A stretch of DNA of 64,000 bases. Source: Hanleya hanleyi (Eukaryota > Mollusca > Polyplacophora > Lepidopleurida > Hanleyidae). The notes under the pieces are model-generated. The model ran no database searches. It was not told the DNA's origin and saw only the letters and a program-made list of their open reading frames with translations. The translations under genes and the position numbers were made by a program. The DNA is taken from contig JAVTVY010039232.1 in the NCBI GenBank assembly GCA_036873755.1, forward strand, positions 107,892 to 171,891. The letters are read 5' to 3'. Positions 35,463 through 44,613 of this stretch are shown here, piece after piece (position 1 is the stretch's first letter; the number at the start of each line of letters is the position of its first letter).

Positions 35463-35765
35463 TTTTTGACCTTGAGAAAATAGGTCAACATCAGTCATAT
35501 TCATAGACTCCAGGTCCATCATCAGTTGCATATGTGGTATTAACTTAGAAAGCCAAACTATATTTCATGTTTTATCATAATATAATGTACCGTATATAAC
35601 CCTGAAAAAATAGGTTCAGTCAACTGGGATAGGCTTCTAGTCAGTCACCAATTGCACATGCATTATGAATTTGGAGAGCCCATCTTCACTCCTTTGAAAA
35701 TTATTGATAATGCTAAATTTAACCTTGATAAAACAGGTGAAGGTCAGACAGACAGACAGACAGAT
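35463..35765. repeat. ~130-bp tandem repeat plus (GACA)n
   Basis: Two to three imperfect units containing 'accytgaraaaataggt' and 'tcagttgcayatg', ending in (GACA)5 at 35745-35765. Confidence 0.6.
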
Positions 35766-35949
35766 AACATGGACAATTCAGTTCCATTTGAGGCATCATT
35801 ACATATTATCTGAATATTCTGACAAAATGCCCCAGAACACATCATTTTACTTAAATTATATATAAAAATTTCCCATATAGTAGGATTGTAGAAGTTCCAC
35901 TTCAAAAATCTTTATACTTTTCTAGTCTAAAAAATAGTTAACAGTTGTA

Positions 35950-36909
35950 AGTAGTAACCAAACGGGATTTCGAGTCACATTCGCCTCACTGCGCATGCGC
36001 GAGAACAAAAAATGGGGCGGTATTGGGGCGGTGTGCGCAGGAGTGGTGTGCGCAGGTATGACGTCACTTCCGGTCTGGGTGAATGGGGCGTGACCTTGGG
36101 GGCATGTATTCCTCCGTGGTGATGCGGTCTGGCGGTGATGCGGTCTGCCTCCGGGGACCAAAAGTAGTCCCAAAACCGTGGGTCTTCGTGAGAGTGTTCG
36201 GCAATCTGTAGGGACCGCTAGTGGACCGATTGGGTCGAGTGAGGTATCAAAATGAAGCATACGTGCAGGGGCATCTGATGGGCTGGGTGTGGGGTTGAAA
36301 TATCGTCATTCTGCGCATGCGCGGTGGACAAAGGGTATGGAAATAGACGTGTTGGGGTCTAGGTGAGCCACTAGTGGGCCGATGGAGTCGTATGAGGTAT
36401 CAATGTGAAGCAGTCGTGAGGGAGCATTCACCTGGACTAGTGTTTCTCCCGTTGTCCACACTCTGCGCATGCGCAGACAGGGAATTGTGGGAAAAGGGTA
36501 TGGAAATAGACGTTTTGGGGTCTAGGTGGGCCACTAATGGTCCGATGGAGTCGAGTGAGGTATCCATGTGAAGCATTCGTGAAGGAGCATCCACCTGGAC
36601 TAGTGTGTCGTTCGTGTTCTACGTTCTGCGCATGCGCGGACAGGGAATTGTGGGAAAAGGGTATGGAAATAGACGTGTTGGGATCTAGGGGAGCCCCTAA
36701 TGGGCCGATGGTGGCGTATAAGGTGTTATTTTGAAGCTCTCGTGAGGGAGCATGCGCCTGGACTAGTGTGTCGTTTCCATTCTGCGCATGCGCAGACAAG
36801 GAATTATGGGAAAAGGGTATGGACATAGACGTTTTGGGGTCTAGGTAGGCCCCTAATGGTCCGATGGAGTCGAGTGAGGTATCCATGTGAAGCATTTGTG
36901 AAGGAGCAT
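35950..36909 (+). repeat. Polinton left terminal inverted repeat
   Basis: Reverse complement of 46676-47619. Internally it is built of ~160-bp subrepeats, each with a TGCGCATGCGCA palindrome (36312, 36465, 36628 and 36781, with a variant at 35993). Two more diverged subrepeats continue inside the element to about 37110. A TGACGTCACTTCCGG motif (CRE plus ETS-like) is at 36059-36073. Confidence 0.92.
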
Positions 36910-37110
36910 CCGACTGGGTGGATGTGACGTAACACTCACATCATTCTACGCATGCGCAGTAGACCAAGGGTATGGAAATAGACATTTTGGCGCCGACATG
37001 GGTCACTATGGGTCCGATGGAGTCGTATGAGGTCTTATGTTGAAGCTCTCGTGAAGCAGCATCCGACTCATGGTTCGTCCGTGTTCAAGAGTCTGCGCAT
37101 GCGCAGTCTG

Positions 37111-37700
37111 GTCGTAGTGTAGAAAGCAGGCATCTTGGGGGTGCGTGGGGGTGTGTTTGACCAACCACTATGGGTCCGTGGTTGTGGTTTGGTGGTGTGG
37201 GTTGTTCGCACAGACGTCACTTCCGGTTTCACTAAAACTACCTCCGAACCCAGAAAAGTTCCAATGTTTCCCGTAGACGTAGGGTCCGGATTTTCAACAT
37301 CCGGGTTTTCCCCGGCCCGGCCCGGCCCGCCCCGGCCGCAGCGCGCGCACTCGAATTTTCCGGCCGCACGCGCGCGCGCGGGTTAAAGGGAAGTTTCGGA
37401 GGTGTGCAAGGGCACTATATCACATCGGGGTATATATTTCATCCAAGTATAGCGGAAAACGGTTGTCGTGAATGACAACAAGTTCAGCAAGGTTTATACA
37501 GTTTATTGTCCCAAATATTCCATCATACTCAGGCTGGGGGTGCCGCCTTGGGTATGTTTAGTATGTTCACAGAAAAAGAAATTGAAATATCAAACATCAT
37601 GTTTTATTATTTAACGCACCGTCACATTAGGTACAAATGTTTACTGAGCTCAAGGCAACGATCAGCATGTAGACATAGAGAGTATATACGGCATGTTATG
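37111..37700. other. Polinton sub-terminal non-coding region
   Basis: Holds a second GACGTCACTTCCGG motif (37213-37226) and a very GC-rich stretch of CCGGC and CGCG repeats (37311-37381). No gene was found; the ORFs are low-complexity. Confidence 0.5.
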
Positions 37701-38894
37701 CTATTCACCAGTGCAAGGGTGACGCATTCGATGGGGGTGGTCGGTCAGCTTGGTAACGAAAAACGTAGCATTGGTGACCCTCTCTACGACCCATTGTGTG
37801 TTGGGGCGTTGACGATGTGCCCATATCAAGGGACCCACGGTGTCCAGTTTCTCCAGCATCGTCTCTAGCGACGCCCGGTTAATGATGGTGAACGGTTGGT
37901 CAAACACATGGCTGTTATTACTGGCATGCTAATACCGTAACTGGTCCGTCTCTTTGTGACGTAAGATGTACCCGAAAGCGACATTCAATCTGAAGACCGT
38001 AGCTTGGTCATTGAAAATGGCTTCCACGTAGCTGCGTAGACGGGTGAGGTTAGTCAGTGGGAAATTGTAGATATCTGGAATGGGGCGATCACGGTGGAAA
38101 ACGTGCCGTATCATGGGCCACTGGCGCCGATAGATGTCATTCACTGGATGGGCGTCCTGTAACAGATCGCTAGGAATATCCACTGCATCTTCCAGAAAAT
38201 GTTCGTTGTCGTCAGACGTATGACTGGCAACAGTAATGCTAAGGACTGGCTGGATATCTAGGCTCTTTCAAACTGTGGGTATAGGCGGGCTCTCCGTGAT
38301 CGCATCACCAGTGGCATTCGTCTCCCCGGGCTCATCTTCACTGGGTCTGACCCTCCTGGGTGTCTCTTTAGTGGGAAGTTGTCGCCCAAACCGTAGAGAC
38401 GGGGTATGAATCAAACGATGATGCCGTTTTAACTGACTGGGTCGTTTGAAGAGTTGACCACATTCATTACATTGTTCCGTCGTCCCCTCGTGGAATGAGC
38501 GTTCGTGGCGCAGTACATGATCCTCCCGATTAAATGACCGTGCGCAGGTTATACAAGTATACCGTGCGCCGTTGTGGATGGAGGACTCGTGCCGTCGCAA
38601 ATCTTCTAGGCGAGTAAACTGCTTCTGGCAAGTTGTGCAAGTGAACATCTTGGTGCTGTTTCGTGCCATATAGGTCTTCTCCGCCATGATATCTTCCACA
38701 CCGTGTTTAAGGATTATGTTTTCCACCATAAGCAGATCCCTTATATCGGCCACATGCTGCATCTCATCAACGAGGCGAATACGGTGCTGTAGAAGCTTAG
38801 CTCGGTGAGATGACTCCATGACTGTTGGCTCAGGCTGGTCAGGCAAGTAGCTGCTATGGTCAGATAGGCTGGTGAAGTTGCACTGGTGAGGCAA
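37701..38894 (-). pseudogene. Polinton C2H2 zinc-finger gene with two in-frame stops
   Basis: One reading frame of 398 codons from the ATG at 38894 to the stop at 37701, broken only by a TGA at about 38268 and a TAG at about 37929; there is no frameshift. Three C2H2 fingers lie at residues ~83-165 (FTCTTCQKQF..H..H, YTCITCARSF..H..H, EQCNECGQLF..H..H). The C-terminal part has blocks 'FRLNVAFGYILRHKETDQLRY' and 'WAHRQRPNTQWVVERVTN', which I associate with a C-terminal domain on C2H2 proteins of mollusc Polintons (from memory; not checked). The role is unknown; DNA binding or regulation is an inference. It is transcribed divergently from the capsid side. Confidence 0.7.
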
Positions 38895-38960
38895 GTAGCT
38901 CCTCTCGTGAGATAGGCTCAGGCTGGTCAGGCAGGTTCCGGCTGGTCAGGTCAAGCAGCC
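38820..38960. repeat. Short repeats upstream of the C2H2 gene
   Basis: 'caggctggtcaggcaag' and variants recur four to five times across the 5' end and upstream of the minus-strand gene. Confidence 0.6.
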
Positions 38961-39029
38961 CAATGAATGCAGCAATGCCCTCAACATTCCCACTTTATAC
39001 ACCTACATAGATGTACCCGGATGCAGGCG

Positions 39030-39140
39030 CGGACGTCACCGAACAATACGGACGTCACCGAAAAGACACGGACGTCACCGAAAAGACACGGACGTTACCG
39101 AAAAGACACGGACGTCACCGAAAAGACACGGACGGCAGCG
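39030..39140. promoter_or_regulatory. 20-bp GACGTCAC-containing tandem repeat between divergent genes
   Basis: Five to six copies of 'ggacgtcaccgaaaagacac'. Each holds GACGTCA, the core of a CRE/ATF site. The array lies between the minus-strand C2H2 gene and the plus-strand gene set, where a shared promoter would be expected. Function is inferred from position only. Confidence 0.55.
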
Positions 39141-39360
39141 AAATTCTGGCGGGGAAAACCCCTCAGACAGGTCAGTACATGTCCTATCATGTTTCCTACT
39201 GGTTCCTCCAGCGTGGATGTGCTGTGATGGAGGGGCTAATAAAAGGATTGACCTGTAATCTTTGTTGTTGTTGCTCTCTCTTTGGACTAACCAATCAGAA
39301 TAGTACGTATCACGGACTACACCCGTAGAGCTACGTCTAAGCGCGCATGTGTGACATGGT

Positions 39361-39368
39361 CTATAAAA
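39361..39368 (+). promoter_or_regulatory. TATA-like box
   Basis: CTATAAAA, 47 bases before the ATG at 39415. Similar boxes precede two other Polinton frames (40817 and 43815). Confidence 0.5.
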
Positions 39369-39414
39369 CACGTCCCTCTGGATCCCACACCCCCATTTCT
39401 ACGGTTACAGGGCC

Positions 39415-39741
39415 ATGACGGACACCCATCCGTATGCGACTCGCATTTTACAGCATGCCACCGTGGTTAATTCACTCACGGGTTACCGAGCAGTGGTTCG
39501 GTCCATGTTTGGAGATGGCGACGACAACGAGGGGCGACGCCAGATCCTGAAAGAGTTCACAGAAGCGGTCCTCGACAGAGTGCACACGATGGAGAGGTGT
39601 GCTATCACTCACCACTACTGGACTATGACAGCCATCCTTGATGCCCGGATTATGGATTACGAGCGCTCACGCCGGAACCAGCGACGGCTTGTTGGCCTAG
39701 TCATGGTCTGTGCCCTATTGACCCTGACGCTGTGGCATTGA
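39415..39741 (+). CDS. Small Polinton protein with C-terminal membrane segment
   Basis: 108 residues. Hydrophilic, helical-looking N-terminal part, then a hydrophobic stretch at about 90-107 (LVGLVMVCALLTLTLW) ending at the stop, which looks like a tail anchor. A TATA-like box lies 47 bases upstream. I do not recognise the family. It precedes the integrase by 39 bases. Confidence 0.6.
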   Translation: MTDTHPYATRILQHATVVNSLTGYRAVVRSMFGDGDDNEGRRQILKEFTEAVLDRVHTMERCAITHHYWTMTAILDARIMDYERSRRNQRRLVGLVMVCALLTLTLWH

Positions 39742-39780
39742 CAGCGACAGAAAAAGAACGGCTCTTCAGAGCCTTCACAG

Positions 39781-40542
39781 ATGCGCGTATGTGCAACCGA
39801 TATATACAAGGGTCAGTCACAGTGTGCGTCATTCACCGTTCGTCATTGGGTCAACCATGTCACCGAGGGACCTGACCATAAATACGAAAGACAGTCAGAT
39901 GGAGCGGCCAAACCCCAGGGGATACAACGTGCTCAAGTCCGAGATTGGTTAAGAAAACAAGACACCTATACCTTACATCGAGCTGCCTGTCGCCACTTTC
40001 TACGGAACCGGGTCATCGTGGGAGGACTAGACGCCCAATGGCAAGCGGATTTGGTCGATATGAGCGCCTTTGCCAAACACAACGATGGAAATCGGTATAT
40101 CTTGACGTGCATCGATATCCTGTCGAAGTATGCGTGGGTGGTACCCATCCGGGCGAAAACGGGGGCGAATCTCATAGCGGCGTTCAAGGACATCTTCAAG
40201 ACCGGGCGCAAACCCATGTATTTGCAAACCGACGAAGGCACGGAATTCCTCAACCGTCCGTTTCAACAGTTTCTGAAAGCCCAGAAGGTGTTTTTCTTCC
40301 ATACGTACAACGAGACGAAGGCTTCCGTGGTAGAAAGATTCAACAGGACACTGAAAGGCCGCATGTATAAATATTTCACCTATAAGAATACAAGGCGGTA
40401 CATCGATGTTCTCCCGAAACTTGTGAGTGGTTACAATCGAGCCTATCACCGGAGTATAGAGAGAGCCCCCATTACCGTGACCCAACGCAATGAAGCCCAA
40501 GTCCGGCGTATCTTGTACCCCAAAGGTCAAAGGTCAATTTGA
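39781..40542 (+). CDS. Polinton DDE integrase, catalytic part
   Basis: Retroviral-type (rve) integrase that would insert the element's linear DNA. The triad is visible as D90 (WQADLVD), D151 (LQTDEGTEF) and E185 (ASVVERFNR). The HHCC-like N-terminal domain is weak. The N-terminus may be frameshifted: another frame upstream (about 39738-39800) reads like integrase N-terminal sequence. The frame ends early at 40542, because a 7-bp duplication (AAAGGTC twice, near 40526) throws it out of frame with its own C-terminal part at 40543-40822. The catalytic core looks intact but the full gene is broken. Confidence 0.9.
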   Translation: MRVCATDIYKGQSQCASFTVRHWVNHVTEGPDHKYERQSDGAAKPQGIQRAQVRDWLRKQDTYTLHRAACRHFLRNRVIVGGLDAQWQADLVDMSAFAKHNDGNRYILTCIDILSKYAWVVPIRAKTGANLIAAFKDIFKTGRKPMYLQTDEGTEFLNRPFQQFLKAQKVFFFHTYNETKASVVERFNRTLKGRMYKYFTYKNTRRYIDVLPKLVSGYNRAYHRSIERAPITVTQRNEAQVRRILYPKGQRSI

Positions 40543-40822
40543 GAAAAGTTACTTGCCCAACTGGAGCGATGAGCACTTCCTGATTAAACGGCGCCTACCC
40601 CGACAGCAGCGAGTCTATGAACTGGAAGATCTTCAAGCGGAACCGTTGCTAGGGACGTTTTACGAGACGGAATTACAGCCTGCCGTAGAAACAAAGCAAG
40701 ACTACTACACGGTGGAGCAGATTTTGAAAACGGAACGTCGACTGTTTCATTTCGTCAAATGGCAAGGCTGGACCAGTTCCTTCAATTCCTGGGTCGCTGC
40801 CAACCAGGTGAAACGACTATAA
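40490..40822 (+). pseudogene. Integrase C-terminal region with chromodomain-like motif
   Basis: In another frame from the catalytic part. Blocks are 'NWSDEHFLIKR', 'RVYELEDL', 'GTFYETELQ', then a chromodomain-like 'YYTVEQILKTERR...FHFVKWQGW...FNSWV'. Chromodomains on integrases are known to bind modified histones and bias insertion sites; that role here is inference. The upstream frameshift separates it from the DDE core. Its final stop TAA lies inside the next TATA-like box. Confidence 0.8.
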
Positions 40823-40824
40823 AG
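40817..40824 (+). promoter_or_regulatory. TATA-like box overlapping the integrase stop
   Basis: CTATAAAG, 49 bases before the ATG at 40873. Confidence 0.45.
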
Positions 40825-40872
40825 CCAGACACCACTGCCGTCATCCTTCATTCCACGTTCGTCCACAGTGCT

Positions 40873-41148
40873 ATGGACAAACAGCAGCTGCCTCTGAACA
40901 CAGCGTCTCCCAAAACGCGCAAAGCGCAAGTGGGCTTTGTGGTGATAGTGCTAACCCTGCTGAGTGTGTTGTACGGAGGTGTGTTTTACGACGTAGCCTA
41001 TGTCAGCACGCTACTTAACCAACTGAGAACACCAGCCACCAGTCAAACCAGTCTACAGATAGCACATGTCAACCCCGTATCGAGCCAAGTCATCTCCACC
41101 ACCACACCCCGTGCACAAGCCACATCGAGCTCCACACCAAGTATATAG
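40873..41148 (+). CDS. Small Polinton membrane protein
   Basis: 91 residues from MDKQQLPLN. One hydrophobic segment at about 17-40 (VGFVVIVLTLLSVLYGGVFYDVAYV), then a Ser/Thr/Pro-rich tail, suggesting a single-span protein with an exposed tail. The start was chosen from the TATA-like box and from the copy boundary. A truncated duplicate (about 41486-41679) lacks the N-terminus. Family unknown. Confidence 0.6.
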   Translation: MDKQQLPLNTASPKTRKAQVGFVVIVLTLLSVLYGGVFYDVAYVSTLLNQLRTPATSQTSLQIAHVNPVSSQVISTTTPRAQATSSSTPSI

Positions 41149-41185
41149 TCCACACCTACACCAAGTACACCCACTACGTCTGAAA

Positions 41186-41679
41186 GTCCGGCGTGTCTTG
41201 TACCCCAAAGGTCAAAGGTCAATTTGAGAAAAGTTACTTGCCCAACTGGAGCGATGAGCACTTCCTGATTAAACGGCGCCTACCCCGACAGCAGCGAGTC
41301 TATGAACTGGAAGATCTTCAAGGGGAACCGTTGCTAGGGACGTTTTACGAGACGGAATTACAGCCTGTCGTAGAAACAAAGCAAGACTACTACACGGTGG
41401 AGCAGGTTTTGAAAACGGAACGTCGACGTGGCAAACTGTTTCATTTCGTCAAATGGCAAGGCTGGCCCAGTTCCTTCAATTCTAACCCTGCTGAGTGTGT
41501 TGTACGGAGGTGTGTTTTACGACGTAGCCTATGTCAGCACGCTACTTAACCAACTGAGAACACCAGCCACCAGTCAAACCAGTCTACAGATAGCACATGT
41601 CAACCCCGTATCGAGCCCAGTCATCACCACCACCACACCCCGTGTACAAGCCACATCGAGCTCCACACCAAGTATATAG
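41186..41679 (+). pseudogene. Truncated duplicate of integrase tail fused to membrane segment
   Basis: Second copy of the 40501-41165 region with a ~160-base deletion. The chromodomain ends at 'QGWPSSFN' and is followed out of frame by the membrane segment. Not expected to make a useful product. Confidence 0.75.
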
Positions 41680-41739
41680 TCCACACCTACACCAAGTACA
41701 CCCACTACGTCTGAAAACCCACCGGATTTCATCCCTCAC

Positions 41740-41825
41740 AACGACGACCGACGTTGTACCCACCACCATCATCACTCACAGTGAACAGACAACGACGACC
41801 GACGTTGTACCCACCACCACTCCAG
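41740..41825. repeat. Two-copy 'acgacgaccgacgttgtacccaccacc'-type repeat
   Basis: Units start at about 41741 and 41793, just upstream of the ATPase. Confidence 0.7.
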
Positions 41826-41883
41826 TTCACTCGTGCCAAATTTACAAGAGCGGGTTACCACGACAGCGGATACACCTCCAACC

Positions 41884-42438
41884 ATGGACCCTCGGTGGCA
41901 GCATCCCTTCACTTGCGTCATCGCAGGACCGACGGGCTCCGGCAAAACGCACTTCGTCAGGACGCTCCTTCAACACGCCGACAGCATGATCACCCCACCC
42001 ATTGCCCGAGTCGTGTGGTGTTACGGAGAATGGCAGGCAGCGTATGCAGCAATGCCCCACATCACGTTCGTGGAAGGCCTACCCAACCTGGCCGATTTGG
42101 AACCGGATACCTTGGTGGTTCTGGATGATCTCATGGCGGAGACGGATGCGCGAGTCACCCAACTCTTTACCAAAGGCAGCCATCATCGACGGCTCAGCAT
42201 CATCTACATTGTGCAGAATCTGTTCAGTAAAAACAAAGAACATCGGAACATCAGCTTAAATGCCCACTACCTGGTGGTCTTCAAAAACCCGAGAGATACA
42301 ACTCAACTGCTGCACCTGGCGAGACAGATGTATCCCGGCCGCACACCGTTTGCGTTGGAAGCCTTTAAAGATGCGACAACCTCTCAGCACCGGTATATGC
42401 TCTTCGACCTCAAGCAAGCCACTCCCGATCACCTTTAA
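41884..42438 (+). CDS. Polinton packaging ATPase (FtsK/HerA, A32-like)
   Basis: 184 residues from MDPRWQHPF. It would pump the element's DNA into the capsid. Walker A is GPTGSGKTHF at about residues 14-23; Walker B is TLVVLDDLM near 77-85. Further blocks 'HHRRLSIIYIVQNLF' and 'NAHYLVVFKNPRD' fit the sensor region of the family. An upstream in-frame ATG (41833) would add 17 residues, but the second start matches the usual beginning near Walker A. The frame is intact. An AATAAA-like signal (42552) lies about 115 bases downstream. Confidence 0.93.
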   Translation: MDPRWQHPFTCVIAGPTGSGKTHFVRTLLQHADSMITPPIARVVWCYGEWQAAYAAMPHITFVEGLPNLADLEPDTLVVLDDLMAETDARVTQLFTKGSHHRRLSIIYIVQNLFSKNKEHRNISLNAHYLVVFKNPRDTTQLLHLARQMYPGRTPFALEAFKDATTSQHRYMLFDLKQATPDHL

Positions 42439-42649
42439 CTACGGACCGGCATCTTTCCCGGAGAGACCCATCACGTGTACATGCAAAATTAATGTAAACA
42501 AACCCACAGTGGCTCCCCCAGCTGGAGTGTGTGTGTTTGATGATGGGGATAATAAAAAGAATTAATACCACAGCATGATTGACTTTGTCTCTGTTCTCTG
42601 AGGTAGATAAAAAGAGCAGAGTTGTGGGTTCTAGCATTAGTTGTACATG

Positions 42650-42991
42650 ATGTCTGCGCGAGTACGGAAGCACGCCCTGACGCTCCGTGTATTGAAGACG
42701 GCCCCACCCGAGTTGGTCCGAACCATTGTACGCGGTGCGGACCCTGACCTTGTACGCTGTCTGTGCGAGATCGGGTACAACCTGTTAAAAGGCAACGTAC
42801 CACCGACTCCGGCTCAGAAGACCAAGATGGCCAAGCATAAGACAAGTCTCCGAACCCTAGTCCAGAGGCGAGTCTCTCAAACTCAAAAGAAAAAGGTGTT
42901 ACAGAGAGGCGGCTTTCTCGGGGCCATCTTAGCACCGTTGGCCGCTTCCGTGTTGGGTCCAGTATTGGGTGGACTCTTCGGCCGACAATGA
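42650..42991 (+). CDS. Conserved small Polinton protein (SARVRKH type)
   Basis: About 113 residues if started at MSARVRKHALTL; an ATG nine bases upstream also fits. Basic N-terminal half with 'LVRTIVRGADPDLVRCLCEIGYNLLKGN', a Lys-rich stretch (QKKKVLQRG) and a Gly/Ala/Val-rich end (GGFLGAILAPLAASVLGPVLGGLFG). I recall this type as a frequent neighbour of Polinton ATPase and capsid genes; its job is unknown. The stop overlaps the next start as ATGA. Intact. Confidence 0.75.
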   Translation: MSARVRKHALTLRVLKTAPPELVRTIVRGADPDLVRCLCEIGYNLLKGNVPPTPAQKTKMAKHKTSLRTLVQRRVSQTQKKKVLQRGGFLGAILAPLAASVLGPVLGGLFGRQ

Positions 42992-43760
42992 ACCACACGA
43001 AAAAAATGGTCCTCGTCGAACCACGGTTCCTTCAAAACCTCCAATCGCCCTACCCTGTCCCACCTACGGTGAAGACCATAAACACCCTCGATGAAGAGAT
43101 GCAACAGATCTTACAAAGACCGGGGTTAAGCGACAGTGAGAAAGTACAACGGTACAATGAGACGCTTCAACGGTACATGACGTTCATGGACCAATACAAA
43201 ACCCTCTCTACCCCAGCACCACCACCACCACCACCATCACCACGCGACACACCGCCGACCTCAGTACCGCTCCAACAGCAGCCATTACCAGGGGTACCAC
43301 CCACAGCCCCACACTGGGTGGAGGACGAAGTCCTGAAGAGTGTACCTGCGTTGTTCTTGAAACAAGCTGGCCTGGCTAACATAACTTGGAATGATAAAGG
43401 CGAACTACTGGTACAGAATCATGTGGTCCCCGGTACCCACATGACGGATTTAGTGAATGACCTGATGCGTCAACGAATGACCTTATGCGTCAACGCAGGT
43501 CGCACACGGATCCTCGAGGATGGGAGGTCTTCGCTCAAGGTTTGAAAGACATGCATGTACCACAGGAATTGGTGGGGAACCCCCAGCGCTGGGCCTGGAT
43601 GCAGCGGACCCAGCAATCGCCGATTGGCCCACTACCTTCTTGGGAAGCCGAGTGGGAACCAGAGTCACCCCCCAAAACACCACCACAACGGGCACCTTTT
43701 TTTCACGCCTATAAAAAACCACCCTTGATCAAGAGCCAGAGCCAGAGCCGTGACACGTAG
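42988..43760 (+). pseudogene. Conserved Polinton protein, frameshifted by a 20-bp duplication
   Basis: The frame starting at 42988 (MNHTKKMVLVEPRFLQ) runs to 43545 and the conserved end lies in the frame ending at 43760. A direct 20-bp duplication (43459-43478 and 43479-43498) explains the shift. Visible parts: a coiled-coil-like 'LDEEMQQILQRPGLSDSEKVQRYNE', a Pro-rich linker of about 25 residues, and 'VPGTHMTDLVNDLMRQR', then in the second frame 'GWEVFAQGL' and 'VPQELVGNP'. The family recurs in Polintons beside the capsid genes; function unknown. Confidence 0.8.
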
Positions 43761-43814
43761 CAAGTCACCGCGACGAATACGACGCCGGACACAACCGCCC
43801 AAGGCCTGGAACAC

Positions 43815-43823
43815 CTATTAAAA
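43815..43823 (+). promoter_or_regulatory. TATA-like box of the minor capsid gene
   Basis: CTATTAAAA, 32 bases before the ATG at 43855. Confidence 0.45.
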
Positions 43824-43854
43824 CCAACAGCAGCAGCAGGACAGCTCAGTCGCC

Positions 43855-44613
43855 ATGTTTTACCTCACCCTACCCAGTAACAGTTCGCTGGATGCAACAC
43901 CTTGGCCAAGCACGTGACCCAGTTACCGCAACCGTTGCATTTACCTGGACGCTGGGAATGTGGCCTCGTGGATATCCAATACCCTTACTCGTGGTACAAC
44001 GTGAGAGCCAATGAAGTGTGGTACGAGGTGACCTACGAAGGCAAACACACCCGACTCACCCTCTCCGAAGGCCAATACGATATCCCCAAGGAGTTCATAG
44101 AGGGGCTGACAAGACTGTTGTATTATAAGGCTCTACGGGAGGTCACGAATGTTTCAAAACCCAGCAAACCTTTCCCTTCAAGAATCATGTGGACTTCGAT
44201 TACAACGCACACAACGACACACAGCTCATCCTCATCGCCAACGGAGTCCTATCGTACAGCAAATGCTGGGTTTCGATCTACAGACGTTCGCTGGTCCCAC
44301 CGCCCACTAAGGCCAGATCCCGATGGATATGAAGTCGGGTATGTACGGACTCTACGTCTACTCGGACGTGGTCGACAACCACATCGTGGGCGATATCAAC
44401 ACCTCTGTTACGGGTGGTCCCCATTAAAAAGACGTATGGAGATCAAGTTACCCACAGTTTCACTCACATGCTCTACCTACCCGTACGACAAACCGACATC
44501 AACACTATCACGGTGGATATAAGAGATGACACGGGACGACCGGTGGCATTCGAACGAGGAAAAGTGGTGCTGACACTTCATTTTCGACAAGCACGTGCTC
44601 CCCACTTTGTATA
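43855..44613 (+). pseudogene. Minor (penton-type) capsid protein, multiply frameshifted
   Basis: The start MFYLTLPSNSS at 43855 is typical of Polinton minor capsid proteins, which form single jelly-roll pentons at capsid vertices. The frame closes after about 20 codons. The protein continues in a second frame ('WECGLVDIQYPYSWYNV', to about 44140), a third (to about 44300) and then others, with the C-terminus in the frame ending at 44613. At least three shifts are needed, so the gene is dead although its neighbours on both sides are intact. Confidence 0.85.

Larger units (their letters stand above)
40501..41711 (+). repeat. Tandem duplication of integrase tail and membrane-protein gene
   Basis: 40501-41185 is repeated at 41186-41711. 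The second copy lacks the bases matching ~40789-40948, so its chromodomain runs straight into the membrane-protein segment. It also has nine extra bases in the chromodomain (near 41427). Both copies carry the 7-bp AAAGGTC duplication, so that frameshift came first. Confidence 0.9.

Noticed and set aside
37506..37868. Search for a PolB remnant in the non-coding part of the Polinton
   Set aside because: Frames here show no DxxSLYPS, KxxxNSxYG or DTD-type polymerase motifs; part of the region is antisense to the C2H2 gene.
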